Source: Roseobacter denitrificans OCh 114
Lineage (GTDB): Bacteria; Pseudomonadota; Alphaproteobacteria; Rhodobacterales; Rhodobacteraceae
Assembly: GCF_000014045.1 (NCBI RefSeq)
Contig: NC_008209.1
Coordinates: 4,053,001 to 4,117,000 of the forward strand
Length of the DNA stretch: 64,000 bases
Direction of reading: 5' to 3'
A program made the translations under genes and the position numbers. Position 1 is the first letter of the stretch. Every line of letters begins with the position of its first letter. Shown one piece after another: positions 8,785 to 17,380 of the stretch. Under the pieces are notes generated by a model. That model was not told the DNA's origin. It was given only the letters and a program-made list of their open reading frames with translations, and did no database searches.

Positions 8785-10710
8785 ATGCGCAGACAAAGAC
8801 CAAACGGGGCAGTTTTGCGGGCCGTTGCCGTGGCTGTGCTTGCCCTGCTGATGCGTGCGCCGGAAGGCCATGCAGACACACAGACAGATGTGATCACCCT
8901 CAGCTTTGATCCCGAAAACGCGCGGGTATCCATCGCATTACCCGGCGCAGATGCGAACGATCTGGCACAGGCGCAACTGCCCGACTGGTTAGAGATCGCG
9001 TCTGACGCGGACGCGGATTCAAACACCATGGTCCTGCAAGGGGTCGTACCCGGCATCGACGCCACAAACCCCTTTTTCGGCGCAGGCGCGACAGGGGCCT
9101 ATATGATCGGTGCGCTTGCGTGGTTGCCGGGCTACGCAGATGCCGTTGCGGACCGGATCACGATCAGAACCCCGGCGTCCCACCGGGGTGTCGTAACAGG
9201 CGACCTGATCTCCGAAAACATCACGGACGACATATATACGGCAACCTTTCAATTGGATGAAAGCTGGTCCGACGCGGATGTGTTCTTTGGCCCCTACGTC
9301 ATCGAGGAACGCATGCTCCAGATGCCCTCGGGCGAGATCCGTTTGCGGACGTATTTCACGCCCGAGGATCAGGGCCTCGCGCAGGACTATCTGGCCGCTG
9401 CCGAACGCTATATCACACAGTATGCAGGGCGCATCGGTGCCTATCCGAATGCCGGGTTTGCGATTGTTTCCGCACCGATCCCGGTCGGTTACGCCTTTGA
9501 CGGGCTTACCTATATCAGTGAGGACATCCTCAGCCACCCCTACATGCTGGGTCGCTCGCTCGCGCATGAAGTCTTGCATAACTGGTGGGGTTCGGGTGTG
9601 CGGGTCGATTACGACGCTGGGAATTGGGCCGAAGGGCTGACCACCTATCAGGCCGATTACGCGCTGGCCGCCGCGCACAGTGAGGCAAGCGCAAAGGCGA
9701 TGCGGCGCGATTGGCTGGCCGCCTTGACCGCCCTGCCCGCAAACCGGGATCGCCCCTTGCGGGAGTTCAGATCGAGCGGCCATGACGGGAATCAGTCGGT
9801 GGGCTATGGCAAGAGCGCCATGGTCTTTCACAGTTTGCATGAAAGCATCGGGGCGGAAGTGTTCGACGCCGCATTGAAACGCTTCTGGCATGCGCACAAT
9901 GGCGACGCGGCGGGGTGGTATGACCTGCAAGATGCCTTCGAAGCGGAAGCAGGCCGCAACATGGATGCTTTTTTCAGCCAATCACTGGACAGGAATGGCC
10001 TGCCCGAGATTACCCTTTCAGAAGCCGCCGTTACCGACACAGCCGATGGGTTTGAGGTCAGCTTTCAATTGCGCCAAGGTGATACCCCCTATGCGGTCAG
10101 ACTTCCGGTCGTGCTGGAAACCGCGACGGGTCGCGAAGGGCACATGGTCACCTTTGACACGACCGTGGCAAAGTTCAATCTCGCCGTCAAAGACAGGCCC
10201 ATAAGTCTGTCCATAGACCCGGGTTTTCACGCAATGCGGCAACTCTCCGAAGGTGAATTGCCCGCGACCCTTCAGGATGTTCTGCGCGCGGATGAGGTGA
10301 CGCTGATCGCATCTGACGGCGCGCGGGATATCGCCGAGCAGGTGCTTGCACGATTGTTTCGCACCCCCGCCAGCATCTCGATCTCGGATGGGACCGTCTC
10401 GGAGACATCTGCAATCATAGCGGTTGGCACAGCGCAGCAGGTCGATGCCCTGCGGCAGCCACATTTTGAAGATGACGCGCCGGACATGGCCCAGTCAGGC
10501 GACAGCCGCGTCTGGGTCGAAGTGGATCGCCGCGCCCGGCCTTGGCTTTTCATCTCCGCACGTGATGTGCAAACCCTGCCCGACGCCCTGTCTGCACTGC
10601 GGTACTACGGCAGGCAAAGCTATCTTGTGATCAACAGCACGGGACAGCCTGATACCGGGCGGTGGACAGTCCAGAACAGCCCTTTGACGGTGCAGTTCAA
10701 AAAGGACTGA
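8785..10710 (+). CDS. Exported M1-like zinc metallopeptidase
   Basis: A 641-residue gluzincin with an N-terminal signal peptide (hydrophobic run about residues 12-25, cleavage near GHADT). The zinc site is H261-E-V-L-H265 with the third ligand E283 in NWAEGLTTY, the M1 arrangement, although the spacing is one residue shorter than the usual HExxH-x18-E. The GAMEN exopeptidase motif of classic aminopeptidases is not evident (FDGLTYIS sits at that place), so the specificity may differ. ATG 8785 is chosen over earlier in-frame codons because it starts the signal peptide. Position between the haem receptor and the TonB operon suggests a role in freeing haem from host or prey proteins; this is inference. 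Confidence 0.75.
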   Translation: MRRQRPNGAVLRAVAVAVLALLMRAPEGHADTQTDVITLSFDPENARVSIALPGADANDLAQAQLPDWLEIASDADADSNTMVLQGVVPGIDATNPFFGAGATGAYMIGALAWLPGYADAVADRITIRTPASHRGVVTGDLISENITDDIYTATFQLDESWSDADVFFGPYVIEERMLQMPSGEIRLRTYFTPEDQGLAQDYLAAAERYITQYAGRIGAYPNAGFAIVSAPIPVGYAFDGLTYISEDILSHPYMLGRSLAHEVLHNWWGSGVRVDYDAGNWAEGLTTYQADYALAAAHSEASAKAMRRDWLAALTALPANRDRPLREFRSSGHDGNQSVGYGKSAMVFHSLHESIGAEVFDAALKRFWHAHNGDAAGWYDLQDAFEAEAGRNMDAFFSQSLDRNGLPEITLSEAAVTDTADGFEVSFQLRQGDTPYAVRLPVVLETATGREGHMVTFDTTVAKFNLAVKDRPISLSIDPGFHAMRQLSEGELPATLQDVLRADEVTLIASDGARDIAEQVLARLFRTPASISISDGTVSETSAIIAVGTAQQVDALRQPHFEDDAPDMAQSGDSRVWVEVDRRARPWLFISARDVQTLPDALSALRYYGRQSYLVINSTGQPDTGRWTVQNSPLTVQFKKD

Positions 10711-10910
10711 TCACGCGGGACTTGCCGCCTCATCAATACCAAAGGTTAAGATTGTCAGGTATCGGTTTCATGTGCCCCGCGCATATTTGGTCATGGCTGG
10801 CGTTGAGAACACATGTTTCTGCGCAAGATTCTGCCTGACCATTCCCTGAACCAACGCTGAAACACGGCACAAACGGGTCCAAGCCGCTTGCATGTTTCGG
10901 CGGATTCCGC

Positions 10911-10933
10911 ATAATTCCGACTAAAATTATCAG
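10911..10933 (+). promoter_or_regulatory. Candidate iron box before the exb/tonB operon
   Basis: ATAATT-N8-AATTAT (10911-10930) overlaps ACTAAAATTATCAG (10920-10933), 13-35 bases before the first start codon of the operon. The GACTAAAAT core resembles an IscR/Rrf2-type iron box, and a related sequence precedes hmuS. The position would allow repression at the promoter or at the leader. Confidence 0.4.
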
Positions 10934-10945
10934 GGATTCTGAAAC

Positions 10946-11347
10946 ATGCAATTCGCCCGGTGCCTTTGCGCGGTTTTCGCTCTTTCGACGTCTCAGGCCT
11001 ATGCCGCAGAGACGCAGATTTCAGTGCACTTGGATAACGTGAAGCAGATGGAGGCGGCGTGCCGACTGACCTTTGTGGCGCAGAACGCTTTTGAGCAGGA
11101 CGTGAACCGCATCGTATTGGAAACCGTGGCCTTCGACACAAAGGGAAGCGTTGCCAGCATGACGCTGTTTGACTTTCAGAAGATTCCCGCCGGCAGCATG
11201 CGGGTTCGCCAGTTTGACCTGCCGAACATGAGTTGCGCCGCGCTCGGCAGTCTGCTGGTGAACGGTGTGCAGACCTGCGAAAGCGATGTGGATTGCGAGG
11301 ATGCGTTGACCGTTTCATCCCGCACCGATGTGGCGTTGCAAGGATGA
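10946..11347 (+). CDS. Small exported protein at the head of the exb/tonB operon
   Basis: A 133-residue protein with a signal peptide (MQFARCLCAVFALSTSQAYA) and four to five Cys in the mature part (AACRLTF, NMSCAAL, QTCESDVDCED), suggesting disulphide bonds in the periplasm. It is probably an all-beta fold. No family is recognised. Its stop overlaps the exbB start (ATGA), so it is co-translated with the energising complex. A role linked to TonB or to iron uptake is inferred from that coupling only. Confidence 0.7.
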   Translation: MQFARCLCAVFALSTSQAYAAETQISVHLDNVKQMEAACRLTFVAQNAFEQDVNRIVLETVAFDTKGSVASMTLFDFQKIPAGSMRVRQFDLPNMSCAALGSLLVNGVQTCESDVDCEDALTVSSRTDVALQG

Positions 11348-12018
11348 CGGATGCTGTTTCCGCCATCCGGCAGTCCGTTTGGGGCATCTTCGACCTCGGT
11401 GGTCCTGTCGTCATGCTCTTGCTGTGTCTGTCGATCGTGGCGCTGGCCGTGACGCTGTACAAGGTCTGGCAACATCGCGTGGCACGCGTCGGGCGGCATG
11501 ATCACATCAGGTCTGCGCTGCGGCAAAGGGATGCAAACAACCCCGCCGCCGCCCTGACAGAGGTACGCGCGAGCACATCGCATCTCGCACCGTTGATTGA
11601 GGCGGCGTTGAAAGCCCCCGGGGACGCCATCGTGAACGACCGTCTTGTCAAGGAAGCGGCGGCCAATCTGTCCAGATTGGAGGGGGGCTATCGCATTCTG
11701 GACAGCATCGCGCAGATATCCCCTTTGCTCGGGCTTTTCGGCACGGTTCTGGGGATGATCGACGCCTTCAGAGCGTTGCAGGAAGCAGGGGCGGCGGTCG
11801 ATCCGTCGCTGCTTGCCGGTGGGATCTGGGTGGCCTTGTTGACGACCGCAGTGGGTCTGGCGGTTGCGATACCGACCTCGCTTGTGCTGACCTGGCTGGA
11901 GGGGCGCACAAGCCGCGAGCGTGACTTTGCCGAACTTGCTCTCGCCCGGGCCAGAGCACCGATGGACCTGCGCAATACGCAGCCGGCCGCTTCACTGGCA
12001 GACCCTGCCCATGCCTAG
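11344..12018 (+). CDS. exbB: ExbB/TolQ/MotA-family proton-channel protein
   Basis: A 224-residue inner-membrane protein with three helices (about residues 16-38, 120-142 and 155-180). The conserved SPLLGLFGTVLGMI and GLAVAIPTSL stretches define the family. Together with ExbD it uses the proton gradient to drive TonB. The ATG at 11344 overlaps the preceding stop; the longer frame from 11233 lies within the previous gene. It overlaps exbD by 8 bases. Confidence 0.92.
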   Translation: MTDAVSAIRQSVWGIFDLGGPVVMLLLCLSIVALAVTLYKVWQHRVARVGRHDHIRSALRQRDANNPAAALTEVRASTSHLAPLIEAALKAPGDAIVNDRLVKEAAANLSRLEGGYRILDSIAQISPLLGLFGTVLGMIDAFRALQEAGAAVDPSLLAGGIWVALLTTAVGLAVAIPTSLVLTWLEGRTSRERDFAELALARARAPMDLRNTQPAASLADPAHA

Positions 12019-12367
12019 GCGCGGCTTTCAGCGGCGCGCGCTTTCGCTGACACCGCTGGTGGATGTCATCTTTTTGTTGCTGCTGTTTTTCATGCTGACA
12101 TCGACCTTTTCCAAATTCGGCGAAATCGATATCACAGCCGCCGCCGGTGGCTCGGGTGAAAGTGCGCGCGGCGCCAAGTTCCTTCAGATCACCGAAGATG
12201 AACTGCGTTTGTCCGGCGTAGCCGTGGACATCGACGCCCTCGCGGATTCATTGAGCGACGAACGTGTCTTTGTCTCGCTGCACACGGACATAAAAGCGCA
12301 GCGCATGATTGATGTGCTGGTCGTGCTTCGGTCCATCCCGAACATCTCCATGACGGTCTTGCGATGA
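12011..12367 (+). CDS. exbD: ExbD (first paralogue, with proton-carrying Asp)
   Basis: A 118-residue single-pass protein. The membrane helix begins TPLVD18VIFLLLLFFML and keeps the Asp that carries protons in ExbD/TolR. The periplasmic domain follows (about 45-118). It starts at ATG 12011 inside the exbB end. It is followed directly (ATGA overlap) by a second, divergent ExbD. Confidence 0.92.
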   Translation: MPRRGFQRRALSLTPLVDVIFLLLLFFMLTSTFSKFGEIDITAAAGGSGESARGAKFLQITEDELRLSGVAVDIDALADSLSDERVFVSLHTDIKAQRMIDVLVVLRSIPNISMTVLR

Positions 12368-12738
12368 CGCGCCCCGCAACCCGGCGGCGTCTGGAACCCA
12401 CCATCGCCTTGATCAATGTGGTGTTCCTGATGTTGGTCTTCTTTCTGGTGGCAGGTGCCGTGGCGCCCCCGCTTGACCCTGACCTGACGCTCGCGACGGC
12501 AGCCGATCTGGAAGGGCGCGCGCCACCCGATGCGATGGTATTGTCAGCGGACGGGAACCTGACATTCCGAGGACAACCCACCGATGCGGCGGCGTATTTC
12601 AGCACGCTGGAAGAGCCGGTCGCCCGCATCGTGCCGGATCGTGACGCGCCAGCCTCTGCGCTGCTGGACGCCGCCCTTGCCCTGCAAACAGCGGGCGCGG
12701 AACGGATCATCGTTGTGGCCGCGCGGGGGCTGGAATGA
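12364..12738 (+). CDS. Second ExbD-like protein lacking the membrane Asp
   Basis: A 124-residue ExbD-family protein with one N-terminal helix (IALINVVFLMLVFFLVAG) and a periplasmic domain. Aligned with its neighbour ExbD, position 18 is Asn instead of the essential Asp (codon AAT at 12415-12417). It therefore probably cannot carry protons itself. ExbD works as a dimer inside an ExbB pentamer, so this protein could form a heterodimer with only one active Asp. The start overlaps the exbD stop and the end overlaps the tonB start. Confidence 0.88.
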   Translation: MTRPATRRRLEPTIALINVVFLMLVFFLVAGAVAPPLDPDLTLATAADLEGRAPPDAMVLSADGNLTFRGQPTDAAAYFSTLEEPVARIVPDRDAPASALLDAALALQTAGAERIIVVAARGLE

Positions 12739-13670
12739 TATTTCAGTCCCGCATTCCGACCTCTGGATCAGTTGCCCTGCTTGCTTTGGGCGTATCGTTG
12801 GGCGCACATTTTACCGGTGTGCTATATGGCAAGGCCCCGGAGCGGGTTGAGATCGCCGGGGGGGCCGGCGCATTGGCGCTGCAAGGGTCCTCCTTTCAGG
12901 ATTTTGCAGCAGGGGTCAGCACCCCGGTTTCCGCTGAACCTGTCAAAACACCCCAACCGCCGACAACGCAGCCCGTACAACCGCCAATCGCCCCGGAACC
13001 GACGATCACGGCCACGATGCCACCCGCCGCCGTTACCGCACCAGTGGCAAGTACAGTTGCTGTGACGGGACCGCTCGCCACGACAGCCCCATCCGTTGCG
13101 CAGGCCGAACCAAATGTTGCATCTGCGCCCGTCACGCCACAAGGCGCATTGCTTTCCGAACCCGTCACTGCCGAAGCATTCACGTCACCCGTTGCAAAGG
13201 AAACCGACAGTCCGACCCTGTCCATGCGGCCCAAAACCCGCCCGCCCGAAATCATGGAACGCGCCAAAGCAGAGCAGACTGCCCGCGCGCAAGCCACACC
13301 GCAACCACGCGGAAACGCACAGGCAGATACCCGACGCGGCGCTGCGACGGGGGTGCGAACCGGCACGTCCACCACCCAAGGCAGCGCAATCGCACAAACC
13401 GCAGGCAATGCGGATGTGTCAAACTACCCCGGCCGTGTATCTGCCGCAGTTGCCCGACAGCCCCTGCCGCGCGCACGCACGCGCGGGGTGGCGCGGGTGT
13501 CTTTCAAGATTGCGGGCAATGGCGGGCTTGCATCAGTCGGTCTGGCCAAATCCTCCGGTAATCAGGATCTAGACCGGGCCGCCCTCAACCTTATCCGCCG
13601 CGCGGCACCCTTTCCCCCACCCCCACCGGGTGCGCAAAAACAATTCGTCATTAGTATCAAGTCAAGATGA
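12735..13670 (+). CDS. tonB: TonB energy-transducing protein
   Basis: A 311-residue protein with an N-terminal membrane anchor (about residues 10-30), a long Pro/Thr/Ala-rich periplasmic spacer (about 60-170) and a C-terminal TonB domain (about 225-311, with PRARTRGVARVSFKI, GNQDLDRAALNLIRRAAPFP and a final strand FVISIK). It transmits ExbBD energy to outer-membrane receptors such as the haem receptor encoded upstream. Last gene of the five-gene unit 10946-13670. Confidence 0.92.
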   Translation: MIFQSRIPTSGSVALLALGVSLGAHFTGVLYGKAPERVEIAGGAGALALQGSSFQDFAAGVSTPVSAEPVKTPQPPTTQPVQPPIAPEPTITATMPPAAVTAPVASTVAVTGPLATTAPSVAQAEPNVASAPVTPQGALLSEPVTAEAFTSPVAKETDSPTLSMRPKTRPPEIMERAKAEQTARAQATPQPRGNAQADTRRGAATGVRTGTSTTQGSAIAQTAGNADVSNYPGRVSAAVARQPLPRARTRGVARVSFKIAGNGGLASVGLAKSSGNQDLDRAALNLIRRAAPFPPPPPGAQKQFVISIKSR

Positions 13671-13710
13671 CACAACCGCCACCAACACGACCCGTAGGGT
13701 GTGGCCCTGC

Positions 13711-14547
13711 TCACAGAACGTCTTTCACCGCCTTTCGGAAGCTGCGGCCGACGGGTACATTTATGCCGGTTTGCATCACCAGTTCCTGTCCGCTTTTGCC
13801 GGTTTCAATGCGACGGACGTAGGCAGGATTTACCCACCAGGACCGGTGCACCTGAAGCCCGCCGAGCGGTTCCAGATCGCGGATGGCATCACCAAGGCGC
13901 ATCAGGACCGTCGCGCGACCTTTCAACGTCGTCACTTCCACGTAGTGATCCTGTGCCTGAAGCGTGACGATCGCCGTGCCCAGATGATGCGGCAACTTGC
14001 TTTGCAACAGGGTTGGTTTTGGCAAGGCGGGTTCAGACACGGCAGACTGCTGCCCAAGCACTCCGAACTCGAAGAGCGCATTGATGACCAGCGTGACCCC
14101 GACGACAGAAGGGACGATGTACATCGTCAGGTGCAGGAACCCGACACCATCAAGCCAGCCAGCCGCAAAACCCGTCGCCATCCCCTCGCTCAGATACACG
14201 CTGCCCACCACCGGCAGGACGCCAGCCAGACCCGCAAGAACGGCGACAAACACCCAGTTCAGGGACATGTTGTCTGTCAGCCTGTAGGTCAGGATCGACA
14301 GAAACGTCATGGTCAGCGCAGACAACGGCAAAGCCGTGCCCCAATAGACAAGACGTTCGGGAAAGCTCAACCGCTCCAATGTATAGTAAGGGCCCGCCAT
14401 CGCCGTCAAAACCACGACGGCGCATATGACAATCCAGAAAACGGGACGGGTGAGCGTCACCTGCAGTTGGCGAAGCGCCAACGACATCGGGCTGCTTTTC
14501 GCGGGGTTTTTCCTGTCGGGCACGAAAGTCGGCTTGGTTCGGGTCAT
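13711..14547 (-). CDS. Membrane-anchored LytTR-family transcription regulator
   Basis: A 278-residue protein with four predicted membrane helices in its first 165 residues (starting about 34, 70, 98 and 140) and a C-terminal LytTR DNA-binding domain (about 185-278: VTLQAQDHYVEVTT, LEPLGGLQVHRSWWVN, VPVGRSF). No receiver domain is present, so the membrane part is the likely sensor. It diverges from an ABC-2 exporter 50 bases away, the common layout for LytTR proteins that control their neighbouring transporter. It is convergent with tonB. Confidence 0.88.
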   Translation of the reverse strand: MTRTKPTFVPDRKNPAKSSPMSLALRQLQVTLTRPVFWIVICAVVVLTAMAGPYYTLERLSFPERLVYWGTALPLSALTMTFLSILTYRLTDNMSLNWVFVAVLAGLAGVLPVVGSVYLSEGMATGFAAGWLDGVGFLHLTMYIVPSVVGVTLVINALFEFGVLGQQSAVSEPALPKPTLLQSKLPHHLGTAIVTLQAQDHYVEVTTLKGRATVLMRLGDAIRDLEPLGGLQVHRSWWVNPAYVRRIETGKSGQELVMQTGINVPVGRSFRKAVKDVL

Positions 14548-14597
14548 ATCCCCGTGAATACGTGTTTGACAGACGTTAGCAAACCTCGGGATCGCTC

Positions 14598-15491
14598 ATG
14601 GCTTCAAAAAACAGGGACCTGGCTCTTTGCGCGACTGGCTTGGCGAAACGGTTTGGCGCGGTTCAGGCTGTCTCGGACATCAGCTTGCAGGTGGAGGCAG
14701 GATCCGCCCTCGGACTGCTGGGCCCCAACGGTGCAGGCAAATCGACAACCTTGTCCATGCTGATGGGACTGATGACGCCAGACCAGGGAAGTGCACAGAT
14801 CTTTGGCCATCCCGCCGGCAGTGCGGCGGCGCGAAAATTGACCGGTGCGACCCCGCAAGCGACGGATTTTCCAGACCAGCTCACACCGCGCGAACTGTTG
14901 GACTACACCGCCGCATGCTACGGGCGGCAGCCCCGGTCGGACGAGGTGAGCGCGCAATTCGGCCTGAACACCCTGATCGACCGCCGGGTTGCCGGGTTTT
15001 CAGGCGGGGAGTTGCGCCGCGTTGCGCTCGCTCTGGCCTTTGTTGGTGCGCCCGGGCTTGTGTTTCTGGACGAACCCACAACCGGCCTTGATGCAGAGGC
15101 GCGCGCCGCGTTTCGCACAGTTGCAAAGGCTTATGTCGCAACGGGCGGTGCCTTGGTGCTGACGTCACACCACTGGGACGAGATCGAAGCCATTTGTGAC
15201 AGCATCACGCTGATCGACAGAGGCGAAAGCGTTCTGAACGCGCGCATTAATGATATGCGCGCGCGCGCCAATACCAAACGGCTGAGCTTCAGCCTGCCGG
15301 AGGGCACCGTTGCGCCGCAGTGGATGCAAGCGGTTCGCGATGGGCATCGCTGGCACATGGACGCAAGGGATTGCGACGTCGTCCTGCGCCGGATGGTGCA
15401 TGAAGAGCTGCCTTTTCACGACCTGTCGCTGGAACCCTTGACCCTGCAGGGTCTTATCGACCGGACACGCCACAAAGAGACAAGCACATGA
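14598..15491 (+). CDS. ABC-2 exporter ATP-binding protein
   Basis: A 297-residue ATPase. Walker A is GPNGAGKST (about residues 40-48), the signature is FSGGELRRVALA, Walker B is LVFLDEPTTGLD, and the switch is TSHHWDE. The C-terminal extension of about 80 residues is typical of CcmA/DrrA-type exporters of drugs, lipids or peptides. It overlaps the permease gene by 4 bases. The divergent LytTR gene probably regulates it. Substrate unknown. Confidence 0.9.
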   Translation: MASKNRDLALCATGLAKRFGAVQAVSDISLQVEAGSALGLLGPNGAGKSTTLSMLMGLMTPDQGSAQIFGHPAGSAAARKLTGATPQATDFPDQLTPRELLDYTAACYGRQPRSDEVSAQFGLNTLIDRRVAGFSGGELRRVALALAFVGAPGLVFLDEPTTGLDAEARAAFRTVAKAYVATGGALVLTSHHWDEIEAICDSITLIDRGESVLNARINDMRARANTKRLSFSLPEGTVAPQWMQAVRDGHRWHMDARDCDVVLRRMVHEELPFHDLSLEPLTLQGLIDRTRHKETST

Positions 15492-16207
15492 CCCCCCATC
15501 TTTACGCGGAGTGCCGCCTGATCCTGACCATTCTGTTTCGACAGCCCGGCTTCTGGGTACCGACGGTTCTGTTTCCCGCCATGCTCTATGCGTTTTTCGG
15601 CGCACAAAGCGGCCAAGGAAGCTGGGCGGCGCAGGCCATGGCCTCCTTTGCCATCTATGCGGTTCTGGGGGTTGGGTTTTTCCAGTTTGGCGTCAGCGTG
15701 GCACAGGACCGGGAAAGCGTATTTGCAACATGGCAACGCAGCCTGCCGGGGCACCGTGTCAATCACTGGATCGCGCGCATTATCGCCTCACTTGTTTTTG
15801 TACTTCTGGCCGTTTGTCTGGTGATTGTCGTCGCGCGGATAATGACCGACATCAACCTCAGTGCGCAGGCTTGGGCACGGCTGTCTTTCGTCTGCCTTGT
15901 CGCAACCATTCCTGCAACCGTGATGGGCATCGCACTCGGCACCGTCACCACCGCCCGTGCAGCGGTTCCGGTTGCCAACCTGATTTTTCTGCCTTTGGCC
16001 TATTTGGGCGGGCTGTGGGTGCCGCCCATGTTCATGCCCGCGCCAATCGCCGCCATCTCAGTATGGACACCGACCCGCGCCATGGGGGAACTCGGCTGGG
16101 CAGCCATCGACGGCACCGCATGGGAGCCGCGCCAGATGCTTCTTTTGCTTGGTTGGACCCTCATCGCTTCGGTCGTGATATTCGCATCACGCCGGGCGCG
16201 AAGATGA
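15488..16207 (+). CDS. ABC-2 exporter permease
   Basis: A 239-residue membrane protein with six helices, ABC2_membrane type. The LPLAYLGGLWVPPMFMPAPI stretch near residue 170 is a hallmark of this family. It forms a two-gene exporter with the preceding ATPase. The ATG overlaps the ATPase stop. Confidence 0.88.
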   Translation: MTPHLYAECRLILTILFRQPGFWVPTVLFPAMLYAFFGAQSGQGSWAAQAMASFAIYAVLGVGFFQFGVSVAQDRESVFATWQRSLPGHRVNHWIARIIASLVFVLLAVCLVIVVARIMTDINLSAQAWARLSFVCLVATIPATVMGIALGTVTTARAAVPVANLIFLPLAYLGGLWVPPMFMPAPIAAISVWTPTRAMGELGWAAIDGTAWEPRQMLLLLGWTLIASVVIFASRRARR

Positions 16208-16246
16208 AGCGAGGATCGCAGGCATGTTGTTTTTGCCTGCCCGAAC

Positions 16247-17260
16247 TCAGGTTTCGGCGAAACCCTTGGGATTCTTGCGTTGCCAGTGCCAGGCATCCCG
16301 GCACATCTCCGCAAGCCCCAGTTTTGCCTGCCAGCCGGTCAAGGACCTGGCGCGCGAAGGGTTCGCATAGCAGGCCGCAACATCGCCGGGACGACGGGCT
16401 GTGATCTGGTAGGGAATACGCACGTCGTTCACCGTTTCGAATGTCGTGATGATATCGAGCACCGAGTATCCCTTGCCGGTTCCCAAATTCATCGCAGTGC
16501 ATCCGGCCTCATCGAGCAACTTCAACGCGCTGACGTGGCCATCGGCAAGGTCACAGACATGGATGTAATCCCGCACCCCTGTGCCATCCCGCGTGTCAAA
16601 GTCATTCCCGAAGACGGAGAGCTTTTCCAACTGTCCAACTGCGACCTGCGTGACATAAGGCATCAGATTGTTGGGAATGCCGCGCGGGAATTCACCGATC
16701 TCGCCGGACTTATGCGCACCCACCGGGTTGAAATACCGCAGCAAGACGACGGACCATTCCTGATCAGATGCAGACAGCGCACGCAGCATGTCCTCGACTG
16801 TGCGTTTCGTATCGCCATAGACATTGCAGGTCGAAAGCGGGTGCTCTTCATCAATGGGCAGATATTCCGGATTGCCATAAACCACGGCGGAGGAGGAAAA
16901 GATCAGCTTCTTGCAGCCGGTTCTATTCATCGCATGCAAAAGCTGGACTGTCCCGCCGACGTTCTGATCGAAGTACAAAAGCGGTTTGGACTGACCTTCG
17001 CCCACAGCTTTGCGACCGGCAAAATGGACAACCGCATCGCATTTCTCGCGCGTCAGTATGTCCGCGATCCTGTCTGAATCACGCACGTCAGCCTGATGGA
17101 ACACAGGTTTCTCCCCCGTGAGCGTGTGCAGCCGGTCCAGCACCTGTGGCGAAGAGTTGTCAAAGGTATCAACGACAATCGGCTTGTGACCGGCATCGAT
17201 GAGGCTTAAGAACGTATGCGATCCTATATATCCCGCCCCACCTGTGAGTAAAATGTTCAA
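16247..17260 (-). CDS. galE: UDP-glucose 4-epimerase
   Basis: A 337-residue short-chain dehydrogenase fold enzyme interconverting UDP-glucose and UDP-galactose. It starts with the NAD-binding GGAGYIGSHT, has the catalytic SSSAVVYG plus Tyr-Lys pair in YGDTKRTVE, and the GVRDYIHVCDLADGHV signature. The TTG at 17260 is chosen as start. It has AAAGGGA 8 bases before it and gives the normal GalE length, while the open frame runs on upstream without family similarity. It diverges from the surface-sugar cluster and is convergent with the exporter permease. It probably supplies UDP-Gal for polysaccharide. Confidence 0.93.
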   Translation of the reverse strand: MNILLTGGAGYIGSHTFLSLIDAGHKPIVVDTFDNSSPQVLDRLHTLTGEKPVFHQADVRDSDRIADILTREKCDAVVHFAGRKAVGEGQSKPLLYFDQNVGGTVQLLHAMNRTGCKKLIFSSSAVVYGNPEYLPIDEEHPLSTCNVYGDTKRTVEDMLRALSASDQEWSVVLLRYFNPVGAHKSGEIGEFPRGIPNNLMPYVTQVAVGQLEKLSVFGNDFDTRDGTGVRDYIHVCDLADGHVSALKLLDEAGCTAMNLGTGKGYSVLDIITTFETVNDVRIPYQITARRPGDVAACYANPSRARSLTGWQAKLGLAEMCRDAWHWQRKNPKGFAET

Positions 17261-17380
17261 AGCAGAGGTCCCTTTAATCGTCTGTGCTGCATTCCTGACT
17301 ACCATGAACAGGCGCACGGTCGAAGGCCAGTCAAAAGGTCGGTTTCTGGCGCGCTCATGCGGGCCGGGGCGGCATTGCAG

